NCBI GenBank assembly: GCA_001632425.1 | Contig: KV425601.1 | Coordinates: forward strand, 124,001-188,000 | DNA from: Neolentinus lepideus HHB14362 ss-1 | Lineage: Eukaryota; Basidiomycota; Agaricomycetes; Gloeophyllales; Gloeophyllaceae | DNA length: 64,000 nt | Direction of reading: 5' to 3' | Shown: positions 1 to 16,927 of the stretch, piece by piece | Layout: each line of letters begins with the position of its first letter | Numbering within the stretch: the stretch's first letter is position 1 | Translations under genes and position numbers: made by a program | Notes under the pieces: model-generated | Databases searched by the model: none | The model's input: the letters and a program-made list of their open reading frames with translations, nothing else | Told to the model about the DNA's origin: nothing

Positions 1-480
1 GTTGGCTCTCTCACCTTGTTATCTAATCATCTCATATTTTTCTCATAGATGTGGAGCTGGATGCTGCTGCCAAAGTGATCGCTCTCGCCCTGGTGAAGAT
101 TTTCATTGACCCGTGCGACCTTTGAAATATCTTGCTGGCTGCTCATTTTAGTAGACAGCTTCATTACCGCAATAATTGGCGGTCATCAGACCAAACATGT
201 TGTAATGCACCGGGAATCCCCTGGAGCAGTGGCGATTGCTGGAGAATTTTATGTATGGAGATACGAAGATGTCGACATCGACCAGAATACCAGAGGAAAG
301 GAGTAGACTCTGCGCTCGTCCGACTCATTCTGGAGAAGGTAGATGTACCCCCGGTTCCAGTCGTGCTCAGTGAGGTAAATGGCCCGGGGCTTGTAAATCA
401 AAAGGTAGAGAATGTATGCCTTGCGACGAACGTGCTTCGCAATATAGGGACGCTCATCCCATTAGTCCCACGTCTTGATA
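1..480 (+). pseudogene. decayed GNAT N-acetyltransferase fragment
   Basis: Pieces of a GNAT acetyltransferase appear in order but in different frames. A VELDAAAK stretch follows a splice-acceptor-like site near 48, TKHVVMHRESPGAVAIAGEF lies near 190-250, the acetyl-CoA loop-like PEYQRKGVDSALVRLILEK near 283-340, and VENVCLATNVLRN near 407-445. The same blocks occur in one frame in the intact gene at 16928-17865 (ELDAAAK, MHRAALGGAALAGE, LPEHQGKGIGTALVK, VCLETNVKKN). The central region is missing and frames shift, so this is read as a pseudogene. Its 5' end may lie outside the window. Confidence 0.6.
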
Positions 481-745
481 CATGGGTATGTTAGCTTGTA
501 CAAACACTGGAGAAGCGTCCTTGGGCGGCCGCGTAAAGCGACTTCCATCTGTTAAGGCAGTCCAATGGCGAATGAATTGGACATACTCATCCCGAACTGG
601 TTGACTGATGTATCACACCGCGATATAATACAATGCTCTCGGTAGGAGGTGGGGTAATGTAAGCGTACAGTGATGAATGAGTTCACATCATTGAACGAAC
701 GTCGAGATACTAGTAGATAGTGCCTGGACTCCTGCAAATATGAGC

Positions 746-1864
746 TTACCATACGACAGGATATGCCATAGTCAAGGGTTTCTGTGTAGGTTTTGGATTC
801 TCCATTGTCCATCTCTCGACAATTGACGGGTCTCCAGGCTGCACAACCAACGGTCCCGCCACGGAATCGGTGCCATCCCAGGTTGCACTGCGGCGACTGT
901 AAAAGAGGCTGTCTACGAGGGCCTTGTATCTGTTGCTCGGGATGGAAGACAGGCGTCTTGAATGAAAATCTTCCGAGTTTATCCTGGCCTCTGTTGCTTC
1001 AACTGGACTCGGGATAGAGGCGGTACCTGGGGGTCGGCTGTATGTGGGCGGCAAGGGAGGCCAACTGTACATGCGAGGCGGTACGACACGGGCGGCTGAT
1101 GTGGATTGGGTTCGGGTACGCCGGAGAATTTCGAAGGGCAGGGGAATACCAGGCGCGGCAAACCTGTCCGGGATATGATTACTAGCTGTTCCGATGAATG
1201 TGGCACCTCCAGGGGCAGAATGAGAGCGCTCGACGACGAGAGTGACAGGGCCTTGTTCCGGGTTTTCGGTGGCTATTTCATTGTACGCTTCCCAGGCAGC
1301 GTCCAAAACAGAAGGGAGGCGCGAGCTGACAGATCCAAGAGTATCAGGTATGGCGTTCCGCATAGCAACTTGATTCGGCCATCTAATGTCCCGCTTGAAC
1401 TGCTCGAATGCTCCCATCTGCGTGGCGCTGATGTGAATCTCGTATTCCAGCGCTTGAAGCAGTTCGCGCTCGTACAATGTGATCAAGCGTTTTGTCATAG
1501 TGAGCTGAGTCAACACTGCCCACGTGTTGAGGCCATATGCCTGATCGGCCGCGCTCTTCTGCGCCAGCATGAGGGCGGCGATGAAGAGTGGTGATCCGTC
1601 TTTGGCAACTGCGTGTGGTCGTTTTTTCTTCATGCGATCGAGGAGGAATAATGCCAGGCAAACAAGATCCGTCGGGAATTGACCGCGATTCAGAACGTGC
1701 AGGATGAAGGGCTCGAGTGGCAGGATCCGTCCCTCGGGCGATGTAATTGTAGAAGCCGAGCGAAACTTCGTTGCGAGGTACATGAAGCAGGCTGAGGCAT
1801 ACGGTCTGTAGAATTCCTGAGAGCGAGAAGAGGACATTGTGGCCAAGAAAGATGGGCTCGACAT
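746..1864 (-). CDS. cyclin, Pcl/Pho80-like
   Basis: A single 372-residue open frame runs from an ATG at 1864 to a TAA at 746. Residues about 40-160 look like a cyclin box of the PCL/Pho80 type: LVCLALFLLDRMKKKRP, then LMLAQKSAADQAYGLNTWA, then ERELLQALEYEIHIS, the usual helix-rich core with a conserved Lys/Glu pair. Such cyclins partner Pho85-like kinases in polarity, phosphate or cell-cycle control. The C-terminal half is Pro/Ser/Arg rich and low in complexity. The stop lies inside a GTAAGC that could also be a splice donor, so the C-terminus may extend. It is divergent from AROM. Family call fairly secure, partner unknown. Confidence 0.75.
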   Translation of the reverse strand: MSSPSFLATMSSSRSQEFYRPYASACFMYLATKFRSASTITSPEGRILPLEPFILHVLNRGQFPTDLVCLALFLLDRMKKKRPHAVAKDGSPLFIAALMLAQKSAADQAYGLNTWAVLTQLTMTKRLITLYERELLQALEYEIHISATQMGAFEQFKRDIRWPNQVAMRNAIPDTLGSVSSRLPSVLDAAWEAYNEIATENPEQGPVTLVVERSHSAPGGATFIGTASNHIPDRFAAPGIPLPFEILRRTRTQSTSAARVVPPRMYSWPPLPPTYSRPPGTASIPSPVEATEARINSEDFHSRRLSSIPSNRYKALVDSLFYSRRSATWDGTDSVAGPLVVQPGDPSIVERWTMENPKPTQKPLTMAYPVVW

Positions 1865-2634
1865 GTGAAATTAGGAGCCTCATTATATAGGTCCTCGAGA
1901 ACCATAGTGGCCACAATGCCACCGACGGTTGGTAGCGTCAAAGAGGTAAACTGAAGTCACGAGACCCCTTCACTTGCCACAATCAGAGGTTCCATCAAGG
2001 TCTAGGCGACCAGTGTGGCTTATCAGTGTCAGAGTTATCCAAGCGCAAGTCTCGATAGAGGAATACTTGCTTCTTTTCCAAGCTACATACTTCCTGCCCC
2101 AACACGCAAGGTAGCTCGGACAAACGTGCATACCATTAGGGAACAAGAACGATACGAGAAGCTCGAGCAGATTCTGTGACAAATCGTGTAAACGAGCGCC
2201 TGTGCTCGTTCCCATCGACTGATAGGATACTGCGTGCCGGTTAGAGGGTTCACAATTAATCAGTCATACCACTATGGGACGTACCGTTGCTGTCTTCGAA
2301 TGTATTCCATTGCAGCATACCTGTATGTAGTAGACCACTAACCTTCCGTACTGTGTACAGCGTTCAAAGGAGGACGAGTTGAAGAGGCGTGGAAAACGGC
2401 CGCATCTGAAGGAATTTGCTATATTTGGAATATGTTTTCCGAGCATCTCAATTCCTCCTGATCATCCGGGTTGCGACTCTCATAGCGTTCCGCACAGTAT
2501 AACTACCAGGCGTCTTCACTGTGATCAACCAGTGGCTCTGTGCTCCTGCAGGGACTCCTGTGCTATCTGCTGGTCTCCTTGACACGCACGCTTTGACGCG
2601 GTGAAGCCGCACTATATCCGTGATAGAAATCGCC
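1865..2634. promoter_or_regulatory. intergenic region between divergent cyclin and AROM genes
   Basis: About 770 nt hold the outward promoters of the cyclin (-) and AROM (+). Short open frames here overlap each other on both strands and show no family signature. No tRNA, repeat or clear TATA box was recognised. Confidence 0.4.
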
Positions 2635-2682
2635 GTAAGTGATTCAATCTCATTATATTTAACTTCTATATAAACTGCTTAG
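2635..2682 (+). other. probable 5'-UTR intron of AROM
   Basis: A 48-nt segment starts with GTAAGT and ends with CTTAG shortly before the AROM ATG at 2731. It has the size and splice signals of the coding introns in this locus. It would sit in the leader, since no in-frame upstream ATG fits the conserved AROM N-terminus. Confidence 0.45.
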
Positions 2683-2730
2683 GTCTTCACAAACCTGCAG
2701 ACACCCCGGTCGCGAGCCTACACATCCAAC

Positions 2731-7871
<5,141 letters not shown>

Positions 7872-8642
7872 GTACTTGATAGTCTATAGAAGACGAGCAA
7901 CATGTGTAACGTAACTAGCAGAGAGGTGGGAGAATGTAGTCGATAGCTTTGGTTAGCATGAAAGGAAACAGAATCCAAGATATTATCTAGCGTAGAACTG
8001 GAAGGTTTTGAAGAAGTGGTAACGGGATAGGTTACATGAGTGCTGCTCGTGCAATGAAACTGGGTGATAAGCGATTCGTGAACATTCCAAGCTGTTCATC
8101 GGCAATCGTAAAACGGATGCAGTCCGCTGTCCAAGCGAATAGACAACGTCGGTCCTGGAAAAAAGAAAGTACATCTGTTGAACATACACAGAGAATTGTA
8201 ACATTCGGGTACACCTAGGCTCGTGACCATCCCACCTCCAGCTCTAGCGAGATCCTGCCCGAATCGCGCTACGAGAGGGTGGTTGCGAGCCTAGGGTACA
8301 CCGCTAACACCATCTGTTAGTTCCTCCTTTTGTCCTCCTTACAGGTACTAGCTACATGTACGTCTTAATGCACTTGGGAGCCGCTGCATCGGGATAGTTC
8401 GCAGTAGTACCATCCGACATTCGAGGAGTACTAGTAGTTAATTACCCCGCAGCCCCGCAGCCTCGAAGTCCCGCCATCCACGGTCAATTCAAACTTTGAG
8501 CCGATGCCGCCTCTGCACGTCAGCTCCCTCCCATTAATGTAAACGCCGCAGGGCTTCAAGCTCTCAGATGCACTGCGCACGGGAGCTCTGCGTTCCATAA
8601 AAGCAGACGGGTCGGAATTAGATCGACATTATCCACATCACA
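7872..8642. other. intergenic: AROM 3' flank and NmrA-like promoter
   Basis: No gene was recognised. The stretch contains the inverted-repeat element at 8207-8302. A TATA-like CCATAAAAG lies about 50 nt before the ATG at 8643. Confidence 0.4.
8207..8302. repeat. inverted-repeat (foldback) element, copy 1
   Basis: The left arm begins GGGTACACCTAGGCTCG and the right arm ends CGAGCCTAGGGTACACC. They pair with a few mismatches over roughly 25-30 nt around a central loop of about 40 nt. The left arm contains CTCGTGACCATCC, also found in the left arm of the hairpin at 31168-31249. It is most simply a tiny non-autonomous foldback element. No clear target duplication was seen. Confidence 0.45.
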
Positions 8643-9705
8643 ATGTCTGGTTTCAAGAACTTCGCGGTCGCAGGTGTCGGCCATATAGGAGAGTTTGTAG
8701 TGGAGGAACTGCTCAAGCTCAAGTCTGACGGACGTGTGTCCTCTGTTATCATCTTGACCCGCGGGGTACGCAGCGTTATCAACCTACCCACACCTTACTC
8801 ACCCTCAGATCTAGAGGACCGACGCGACCATCGACAAGCTCACCTCCCTCGGCGCAACCATTGCCCCGATCGACTGGTCTGCACCTTCGACCATCACCTC
8901 CGCACTCACCTCCGCGCATATCGATGTTGTTATCTCGGCCCTGCCAGGACCCGCGCATCATCTGCAGCCCGTGCTCGCAGACGCAGCCAAGGCAGCGCAT
9001 GTGAAACTGTTCCTGCCCTCGGAGTGGGGCTCCAGATCAACGTCGACGGGAGAGGACGGAAAGGAATACTTTTCGAGCCGGCATCATGAGATGCACAAGA
9101 GGCTCGAGGAGATAAACTTGCCTTACGCATTAGTGTTTACGGGAATGTGGTCTGATTTCATCTTCAATCCGTGAATGATGGTGGGCGCGTTTCTGACGAA
9201 TACGAAGCTGATTGGACATTGCAGGATGTTTGGATGGAACATACAGAATGGGAAGATCGAAATATGGGGCGAAGGGAATAAGCCGATTACCTTTACGACT
9301 AGGAGAGATGCTGGAAGATTCGTCGCGCACGTCCTTACGACTTTGCCACCTGAGGAGCTGTACTGGAAACATTTCTGTCTCGAGGGTGACCGGATGGTGC
9401 GCACACCGTCTCTGTCACATGCAGGTCTCTAACCACATTAGTAGACTCTGAACGAGATCTGCGAAGGTTACCAAACTAAGACCGGGGAGAAGCTCGAGAT
9501 CACGCACCATCCCATCGCCGAGCAGGAGAAAGCGCTGAAGGAGAACACACCGGCTTCCGTACCGTTCATTGTCGCATGGTTGCTCCTGAGCTGGGACAAA
9601 GGGAGCGGTTTGCTCGTGAAGAATGACGACGAGTTGGCGAATAAGCTGTGGCCAGAATGGAACCCGATGTCGGCGGTTGATGCGCTTATTAAGGCCTTTC
9701 ACTGA
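8643..9705 (+). CDS. NmrA-like/isoflavone-reductase-like NAD(P)-binding protein
   Basis: Four exons (8643-8765, 8815-9170, 9225-9396, 9445-9705) give a 303-residue protein. The N-terminus has a Rossmann dinucleotide loop, VAGVGHIGEFVVEELL. Next come IDVVISALPGP and the family-typical FLPSEWGS block, then WGEGNKPITFTTRRDAGRF, which marks the atypical short-chain NmrA/isoflavone reductase group. Members either reduce small aromatic or alkaloid-like substrates with NADPH or sense NAD(P). The substrate here cannot be told. Splice junctions are phase-consistent, including a junction that turns an apparent stop after SDFIFNP into NPMFGW. Length is normal for the family. Confidence 0.85.
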
Positions 9706-11406
9706 TATCTCTAGCAAGATGTACGGCTATGTATGAGTATATTGGGGAAATATGAGCGTGTTATGGCGGACATCCGCAGGATAATTTCGTTGTGCTCCTG
9801 ACAATTTGTCTAGACGAGGGGCAATGGAAAGAAGCCGCAACCTGACACCTGGGATTAACATTGAGTATGATAGTCTTGCGCTCAGGTAAAGGAGAATATC
9901 GAGCTGAGAGGTGGGGATGGGCAAGTCTCGGTTACGGCGCGTATGCTTATGTAAGCCGATTGTGGCGTTAAAGTGACCAACGCCACAACCACCTTGCTTC
10001 GAGTGAAACCTCGGTTTCTACATCGAAAACAACATAGGTTGAATTTATTATAAGTAAATACAGGTCTGATATTACACTAGATCTCAAATTAGGGCCGCTT
10101 TTCATAGATGCAGTAGGGAGTATATTCTCCTTATCATGCCAAACCTCCCAGGCATGTTGGGTGGGCCGTCTCTGTAACCCTGAGCATTGACTCTCAGTTT
10201 TAGGTTTCATATTTCTTTGACTGCACATTCTAATACATGCTGTGCATCAAAGGAGTCCTCAGAAATGTATCGATATTGTGAGGAATTGAATGAAGTGACG
10301 TTAATAACAGGTATACCTGGTGCAAAAAATCAGGAAAAGTTTGAGATAATGGGTGATAAAATCTACTCACATATTATACACTATATAGAGCTTACAATGT
10401 TCGCAGCATCACGGTAAAACCGGAGGTAGTCTAGGATTGCTGACATTTCGACGCGGCTGTCACATCACGGTCACGTCGCACCTCGCGTCCAAATGAGTGG
10501 ACTGGGCACTCCACACTGTGGACAATATTATGGCTCTCTGAAGCCATTTCACATATTGCACAAAACATGAAAGTTGTTCCATTTTACATTATCTAGTGCA
10601 CCTTCTTGACAGAATTTTAAGAATACTAGTAAAATCTTGAATTGACTGCATTATATTAAGATCTAGGCTACCTGTACAAAATCGGTCAAGTACATGCACT
10701 GCTAGATAACTGAAAGAGTGAATCTGCACCAAAATTGTGCCCGACGGGGTAGTATCTACACAGATAATCTGACCGCCGTTTTTTGGGCAGGTGAAAGAGC
10801 GGTTTGACTGGGAGCCAAACATGTACAAATAATACTGTTTCTAGTCGAGGATTGCCCATCCCCATGAGAGGAAGAGCAAGGATCGATCTCGAAGAACGTG
10901 ATGCACGTGATCGTTTCCTTGAGTCTCGTGACTACCGTCCCATTCTTGTCCTGTTCTTTGTAACGATTGGTCAGTCGCTCATTGCACGTGGAGGTAAGAT
11001 CATACCATTTCACTTTTTATTCAGTATTCGAGCCACGATCGTCTCTGCTCGTACGCAACATACCCGCCGACATCGGATCAGGGTGAATGTAACTAGCGCT
11101 ACGCCAAGATGTCCTGCCACAAATCATGTCATTTTCTCCTCTTCCGCCTATCAAGACTGTGCTTATTGCTCAGCGCGTCTAAGATCGAGCCAGCGGTTTA
11201 CAAATCTCGACATGAGCCGCTCTCGAACCTGTGATATTCGCACAAACGCGCAGGCATCTTGAAGTTCCCGACCGAGGGCGCTCTTACGAAGACGCCATCT
11301 GGATCACGTGCTGGGAGGCTATATCTGCCCTTGCCTCTATCATCTACGCGTTATCTACCCTTCGCATCACAAGTACCTCGCACTTCTTCATCCGTATATT
11401 GTTGAA
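9706..11406. other. 1.7-kb intergenic stretch, partly AT-rich
   Basis: No gene was recognised. Nucleotides 9961-9987 form a perfect 9-bp inverted repeat (TGTGGCGTT/AACGCCACA, 9-nt loop). Positions 10020-10400 and 10570-10760 are AT-rich and look like old decayed sequence. A 152-codon open frame near 10804 does not start with ATG and has no recognisable motif. Confidence 0.35.
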
Positions 11407-12252
11407 ATGGCTACTGTCAAAGTCGGCGACACCATTCCCAAGGGAACTTTCCCTTACATTCCCTATACCCCGGAGCTGGAGGATGCTGTATGTATCCATT
11501 CTCCTTGATCTCGAAACTGACCTGAGGCTTTATTTATTATAGCTTGCATGTGGGATCCGTAAGTGGTTGTTTGAAGTAATTGGACGCTGAAAGCTGGATG
11601 CTTATGTACGCACTAGCCACATCGCTGTCTACGGACGAATGGAAGGGCAAGAAAGTAGTAATCTTCTCGGTTCCAGGAGCGTTCACGGTTCGTGCTCTCC
11701 ACTCCAACGCCTCGATTAAACATCAGTTCTCTTGTTCCCCTCCCTCTAAGACTGGTCTTGGCTGGGGAGTGCTGACATCTTGCTTCACAGCCTACCTGCC
11801 ACGCCAACCACCTGCCGCCCTACATCAAGAAGTACGATGAGTTCAAAGCCAAGGGCGTCGACGTTATCGCCGTCGTTGCCGCTAACGACCCCTTCGTCAT
11901 GAGCGGTTGGGCCAGGGTATCAGGCCTGAAGGACAAGGTACGATCTCATTTATCAGCCTCTATCTGCGCTATTTAACCCATCGCATACGTTCAGATCCTC
12001 GCCCTTTCCGACACTAACGCTCAGTGGTCGGCGTCATTGGGCCTCTCGGTTGATATGTCCTCCAGAGGCTTCGGTACTCGTACCAACCGTTATGCTTTGA
12101 TTATCGACGATCTCGTTATCAAATACATTGGGGTGAGACTGCAATCTATATTCCAACTCCGATGTACACGAATTCTGACTGATCTTTCGTAGCTCGAGCC
12201 CGCTCCTGGCGTCACCGTGTCTGGTGCAGATGCTGTCCTCGCCGCCCTTTGA
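11407..12252 (+). CDS. thioredoxin-dependent peroxiredoxin (Ahp1/Prx5 type)
   Basis: This reduces alkyl hydroperoxides and H2O2 with thioredoxin. Six exons (11407-11487, 11543-11558, 11617-11687, 11791-11937, 11995-12132, 12193-12252) give 170 residues, the usual length. The peroxidatic loop VPGAFTPTCHANHLP puts the peroxidatic Cys at residue 59. A second Cys at residue 30 (LACGIP) matches the N-terminal resolving Cys arrangement of yeast Ahp1 rather than that of mammalian Prx5. Other family blocks are DEWKGKKVVIFS, VIAVVAANDPFVMSGW and RTNRYALIIDDL. Exon 2 is only 16 nt. No targeting signal is evident, so a cytosolic enzyme is likely. Confidence 0.93.
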
Positions 12253-12491
12253 CGGGGCCCCAGCGGTAAATCCCATCTATGAGATAATTGAGACACCAGA
12301 GCGATATGGAGAAGTTAGATAAACATATAGAAATCTGATTGCGTGTAGAGATACAAATGTATAACAACTAACCAATTACAAGCGGAATTCACAGCTTAAT
12401 TGTACGGCATGACGGGTCTCCTTTCAAACCCTGCACGAGCTGAAAACGTAATAAAAATAACATAAAGCGTGTCGTCAGGTCATCAGACATC

Positions 12492-15001
12492 TCATGCCCA
12501 CGGATTATCCTCGCTAGGCATCAAATCCAGCCTCGCATGCGCCGGGGGCTCCATCACCGTACTCGGTTCAGTCTGCGTCTCCACAACCTCCTCCATCTCG
12601 TCCTCGTCTTCATCCGCGACCTTGAACACACCACTGTCATCACCGCCGTCTCTTTCCACCTCGACCTCACCAACCTCGGTCTCTCCCTGCCGCTCGTCGT
12701 CCACGACGTAACCTCTCCGGTACACCTTTTTGAGCCCCCGCTTCGCGGGCTCGCCCTTCCGCCGCTCCCATGCGTTCTCCTCTTGCCCTGCCTGTTCGTC
12801 CAGCACGACCAAATCGACTGCGTCGGGCGGGAGCACCGACCGATTGTTCTCGTCTCTCGGTGTTGACGGAGATCGAGGTCCCGCTCCTGCTGAGCTGGGA
12901 GTACCAGCTCTGGTCGAGGACGAGGGGACTTGTCTCATAGGCGACGCACGTATCCGAGGCGATGAAGACGACGACGAAGGCTGCGATGGCTTGGACTGCT
13001 TCGCTTTCGACTTGGTCCACCGTAGCTTGACGTCGCCCGCGTCAACCTCCTGGATCCTGTTATCATCAAAGTCGACGATCCGTCTCCGGTCCTCTGGTAC
13101 GTCCGGCCAGTTATCCCTTCCGTCTCTTGATTCCTTCCCATTGACAGGGTATGATCTCCCAACTGCTCCGTAACCACCCTTTCCATGTGGCCTGACACGG
13201 GCGAAATACGCCCCCCTCTCATCCCTAAGTATTCGCTCTTCCTCGTCCCACATTTTCAGCTTCGCCGCCTCCGAGCTCGCATCAATGCAAGGATAATTGT
13301 AGTCTCCAAACAAGTACCTCCGGCTCATATCGAACAGCTCCTCATCCTCCTCGTTAATGTCGCCGAATGGCAAGTCGTAGCCCTCCCCGTCATCGTCTAG
13401 GCGGCGTCGTGTATATGTCGAAATGAACGGCTCAAGCTGACCATGTTCGATACGAGCTTGCATATCCGGTGCGTTGTGAACAACATGAGCTGCCTCCTCT
13501 TCCAGCAAAGGCGCGTAATCCTCTTCCTCCGCGCCTCTGAGCGTCTCGCTTGCTCGTCCACCTGCCACTCTCTCCACAATTCTCCGGACGCTGCTCTCCA
13601 CCCTACCAGTACCAACAGGTTCCTCTTCTGCCAGCCGCGGTAGCCAGTACTTCCTCCTGCCACCTTCCGCATACCTCAACCCTGCCCTAATCCGCCTATC
13701 CCGTCCAAGCCCCTGATGAATCCCGCCTTCACTAGGCTCAAACTCGCGGTAATCAACCTTCTCTCCGTGCAGCGTCTGCTTGACATCCTCGACAACGTCC
13801 CTCGCGCCAAACGCGTCGCGGAACGCGTGCCACACGGGCATGCGGCCCACGTACGTCGTCTGCGAGTTGATGTAGTCGCGGTGCGAGAACGCGTACATGT
13901 GCGCGACCGCGAAGAGGGGCATCTCGAAGGTGATGAGCATGTCGGAGAGGCCGAGCGAGATGTGCTCGCGGTCGGTGTATGGGCCGAGCTTGCTGATGAG
14001 TCCGCTGGCGACGAGGATGGAGATGCCGATGGACTGCCAGAAGGAGAAAAAGAGTACGCCTTTGACGCACAGGAATTTGGGCATCGGGCTGCGCGTGTAA
14101 GGTCAGTTGGACATATGTCAGTAGTAAAGGCAGGACGTACCGGAATGGTCGGAGGTCGTCAGACACACATAGCCAGAACATCGCCAGGCAGTAGAGTGCT
14201 AGACAGATTGATATGTTGTAGACTAAGCTGACATAGAGATATCCTGAGCCTGCGCGCAGATCTCCCTCGTTGTATTTGCCGAGTGCTTTGAGGAGCAGGG
14301 TGGCGAGGGCCAGTATAGGCTTGACTTCGACATACTCTAATCGGACGTTCATAACGGGGAGCCTACTGAAGTTTTCTGAAGCCACTTACGGAGGATACCA
14401 CGCTGTAGGAATAGAAACGTGTACGGATCGCTGATGTCGAGTTCGCGCTGGAAAATGCTGACCGGGAATGGAGGTTCTCTTGGCGGACGACCGTGAACCA
14501 TGATGAGGAGCGATCTCTCTCCTCCAAGATACGCAACCAGTAGTTGGAAGAAGCAGTAAATAACGAATGCCTGTTGCATGTCAGTGACAGCCGAGCCAGG
14601 ACGCCGTATTGCGTACCTCGTAGATATCTCGCAGAGCATCAATCACGAACGCTGCGCCAAGCGAGAACAAAGAGATCAGGGAGGATATGGCGTATATAGG
14701 GACCATCAGCATAATTCGTACGACCATTCTGTGGGCAAAGAGACGCGACAAAGCCGAGAAACCGTTGTCATCTCCTGGAGCTTCAATTGAAAAAAGACAT
14801 GAGCGCGAACCGTTGCAGGATCGGTTTGCGGTAATTCTTGAGTTGCAATGTTATGGATATAACTGACACGATCGTCGCCACCAGAGTGGATAACCCAGAG
14901 ACCGTCAGTAGAACGGGATTTAGAGAAGATCCTGAGCCGGATCCCAGGTCAGTGGCTTTGTCGGCCATCATCGCGTAGGTCGTTATGTTCATTATGGACA
15001 T
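12492..15001 (-). CDS. DUF300/Tmem184 (organic solute transporter alpha-like) membrane protein
   Basis: Five exons on the minus strand (15001-14811, 14728-14617, 14570-14390, 14336-14141, 14088-12492) give 758 residues. The first 300 or so form a seven-helix DUF300 domain with LQLKNYRKPILQR, MLMVPIYAISSLISL, ALRDIYEAFVIYCF, RGILQYVEVKPILAL and FLCVKGVLFFSFWQS. Relatives include human TMEM184 and plant LAZ1, implicated in membrane or vacuole homeostasis. The last exon adds a long charged cytosolic tail of about 450 residues, rich in Glu, Arg and Ser, typical of fungal members. An alternative upstream ATG at 15127 would add 42 residues with no clear signal. Confidence 0.85.
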
Positions 15002-15287
15002 TCCAGACAGCAGCGCCGGGTAGCCCAGCGAGCCTGCGTTGAAGGATAAATGAAAGCTTTGGCGCAGCCGCAGCCGCAGAGGTTGGATATTGAATATTGA
15101 ATACGGAGTTCCAAACGGCGACATCATACCTCCGCGCAGGCATGCTCTGATCCGGCGACCGTCGGTACCTTTTCGACCAGACTAAGTTGTACACTCAAGC
15201 TTGCACTTTCATAGCCTGGGAGATACGCAGCCCAGGGGTTGATCAAGACCGTAGTACATTTCTCTATGCCAGGCTTAGCGGGAAGGT

Positions 15288-15460
15288 CGGGCGCATACTT
15301 TGTCAGCTGCGTTGGTGCTAATCTTACGTTCATAGGCCCAACGTTGTTACATGCGTACCTTCGGATTGTACCTTGTGCTGAAATTAATTGGTACAAGAGT
15401 ATCGAGGATGTCTTTCTCGGTGACCGGATATCTGCTTAAACTAACAAGCGAAGCTCGCGG
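15288..15460 (+). repeat. dispersed repeat, copy A
   Basis: About 170 nt align with 17950-18127 in the same orientation. Shared blocks are GGGCGCATA, CTAATCTTA.GTTCATAGG, ACGTTGTT..ATGC.TACCTT, TTGTGCTG.AATTA, TCTTTCTCGG and GCTTAA.CTAACAA. Identity by eye is roughly 70 per cent. No coding potential or terminal repeats were seen; it may be a relic of a duplication or transposon. Confidence 0.5.
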
Positions 15461-16123
15461 TGTTGAGAGCAAGGGACCGCTACGTTGTTAATAACTCCTG
15501 ATTTATCGCTCCTATCAGTGCATTTCATCTTCAGATACCTGCGTGCGTGCACTCGATGTGTCTCTCCTTGCAATTGAAGATGAGCGAGATCGCCAGTAAA
15601 TGGTACATTTTCCTTCAGCAACAGAGCTCATCAACGAGGATATAGATGCTACGGCTCGACGGGGACCAATACGGTAACGAGTTATTATTGTGACCCACTC
15701 CCACTATAAGATGTTCGTGCAGGATGAATGAGACTGACTCAATTGAACCTCTTCTCGGCACTATGCTACTAGATGTGATATCGGCAAGTCACATTGATCA
15801 GCGATGTGGCGACTTTTTCCGGAGCATGACTGAACTGTCACTCATACAAGCAAAACACATACTACTTCCGGTGACTCGATTGTCTGATACGAATACATCC
15901 GTCTGATACTACCGACTAGCGAGAAAAGCCGCAAGTACGTCATATTTCGAGTCCGTCTCTCCTGGCCCCTGGAATCAGCTTCTGAACTTTGTGGCGAAAT
16001 ATATGTGCGTCCCACCTGTCTACAGTCAGAAGGTCATCTGACGGGATCGTGCAGGAGAACAGCACATTGTCTCCTTGAAAATTAATTAGCGTTACTCGAC
16101 AATCAACGGTGGTGCGTCGTACG

Positions 16124-16273
16124 TCAGTAATTCTCTAGAGGTGTCGGGCCAATCCCTACGTCTTCATACGCCTGTGTACCACTGAGGGTCGCACTCTGAG
16201 GTATTGCGGGGCATATTTTTTGGCTGGCGAGAGCAGCAAGTATGACGAAGCACAGGGTTCTGAGAGAAGGCAT
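16124..16273 (-). CDS. possible small secreted peptide
   Basis: An ATG at 16273 opens a 49-residue frame. Its first 16-20 residues look like a signal peptide (MPSLRTLCFVILAALA followed by SQ). A short mature part ending PTPLENY follows. An in-frame ATG 15 codons upstream (16318) would spoil the signal. No homologue is recognised, and a frame this short can arise by chance. It is recorded because of the clean hydrophobic N-terminus. Confidence 0.2.
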   Translation of the reverse strand: MPSLRTLCFVILAALASQKICPAIPQSATLSGTQAYEDVGIGPTPLENY

Positions 16274-16927
16274 TGCGAGGGAATGGATGCTAGGTGTGGT
16301 TTGACTTGGTGGGTCCATTTAACTCAATGCCTGCTCTGTCCCAGTTGGTTTGGGCGTCTCGGCTTGTGGCAGTGTAGGCTTTCTTCCTCCTCCTATCCCG
16401 GACGAGACACTTCTATGATCAGAGGAAGATAGGTGCTGTCTACATGTGGCACCTGACCATAGTAGTGTCTTCATTTTTTTTCGTGAATCAGATGTTCTGA
16501 TGAACTATTGAAGAAGACGGGACAGTGATAATATCGGGATTGATCCGTTAGACGCCACCTCGTCTACGATACTGCAACTGCGACAAGTTCGATCGCCTTC
16601 TAAGTTCTCTCGGTGGCGCATAGCTCTCTCTGATTGATTGTGACTGTAACATGCGTCTTCAATCCAGTGTCCGTTCTCTATCTTGTCGCAGCCTGCTCGA
16701 TTCGAAGGACCATCGAGTTTTGATAGATGGAAGGGCCTGGGCAAGAGTCAGTGCAGCCGAAAACACCGTTCGACGCAGGTACATTCCAGGGTCTACAAAG
16801 GCCGTACGAAGAGACACACCCAGGACTTTTCACATCCATCACTCTCCTCACAATCATAAAGCCATTTAGCAAGTGTCTTGACTTGCCGTTATGTCCGATT
16901 TCAAAGTGACACGGCTCTTGCCCGCGG

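Larger units (their letters stand above)
15002..16927. other. 1.9-kb intergenic stretch
   Basis: No conserved gene was recognised. It holds repeat copy A (15288-15460) and a possible small secreted peptide frame (16124-16273, minus). Other open frames are short and overlapping. Confidence 0.35.

Noticed and set aside
1383..1922. 179-codon minus frame overlapping the cyclin gene
   Set aside because: Shadow frame of the cyclin coding sequence in another phase.
10804..11262. 152-codon plus frame before the peroxiredoxin
   Set aside because: Starts with TTG, lacks motifs, and the true peroxiredoxin start at 11407 is clear.
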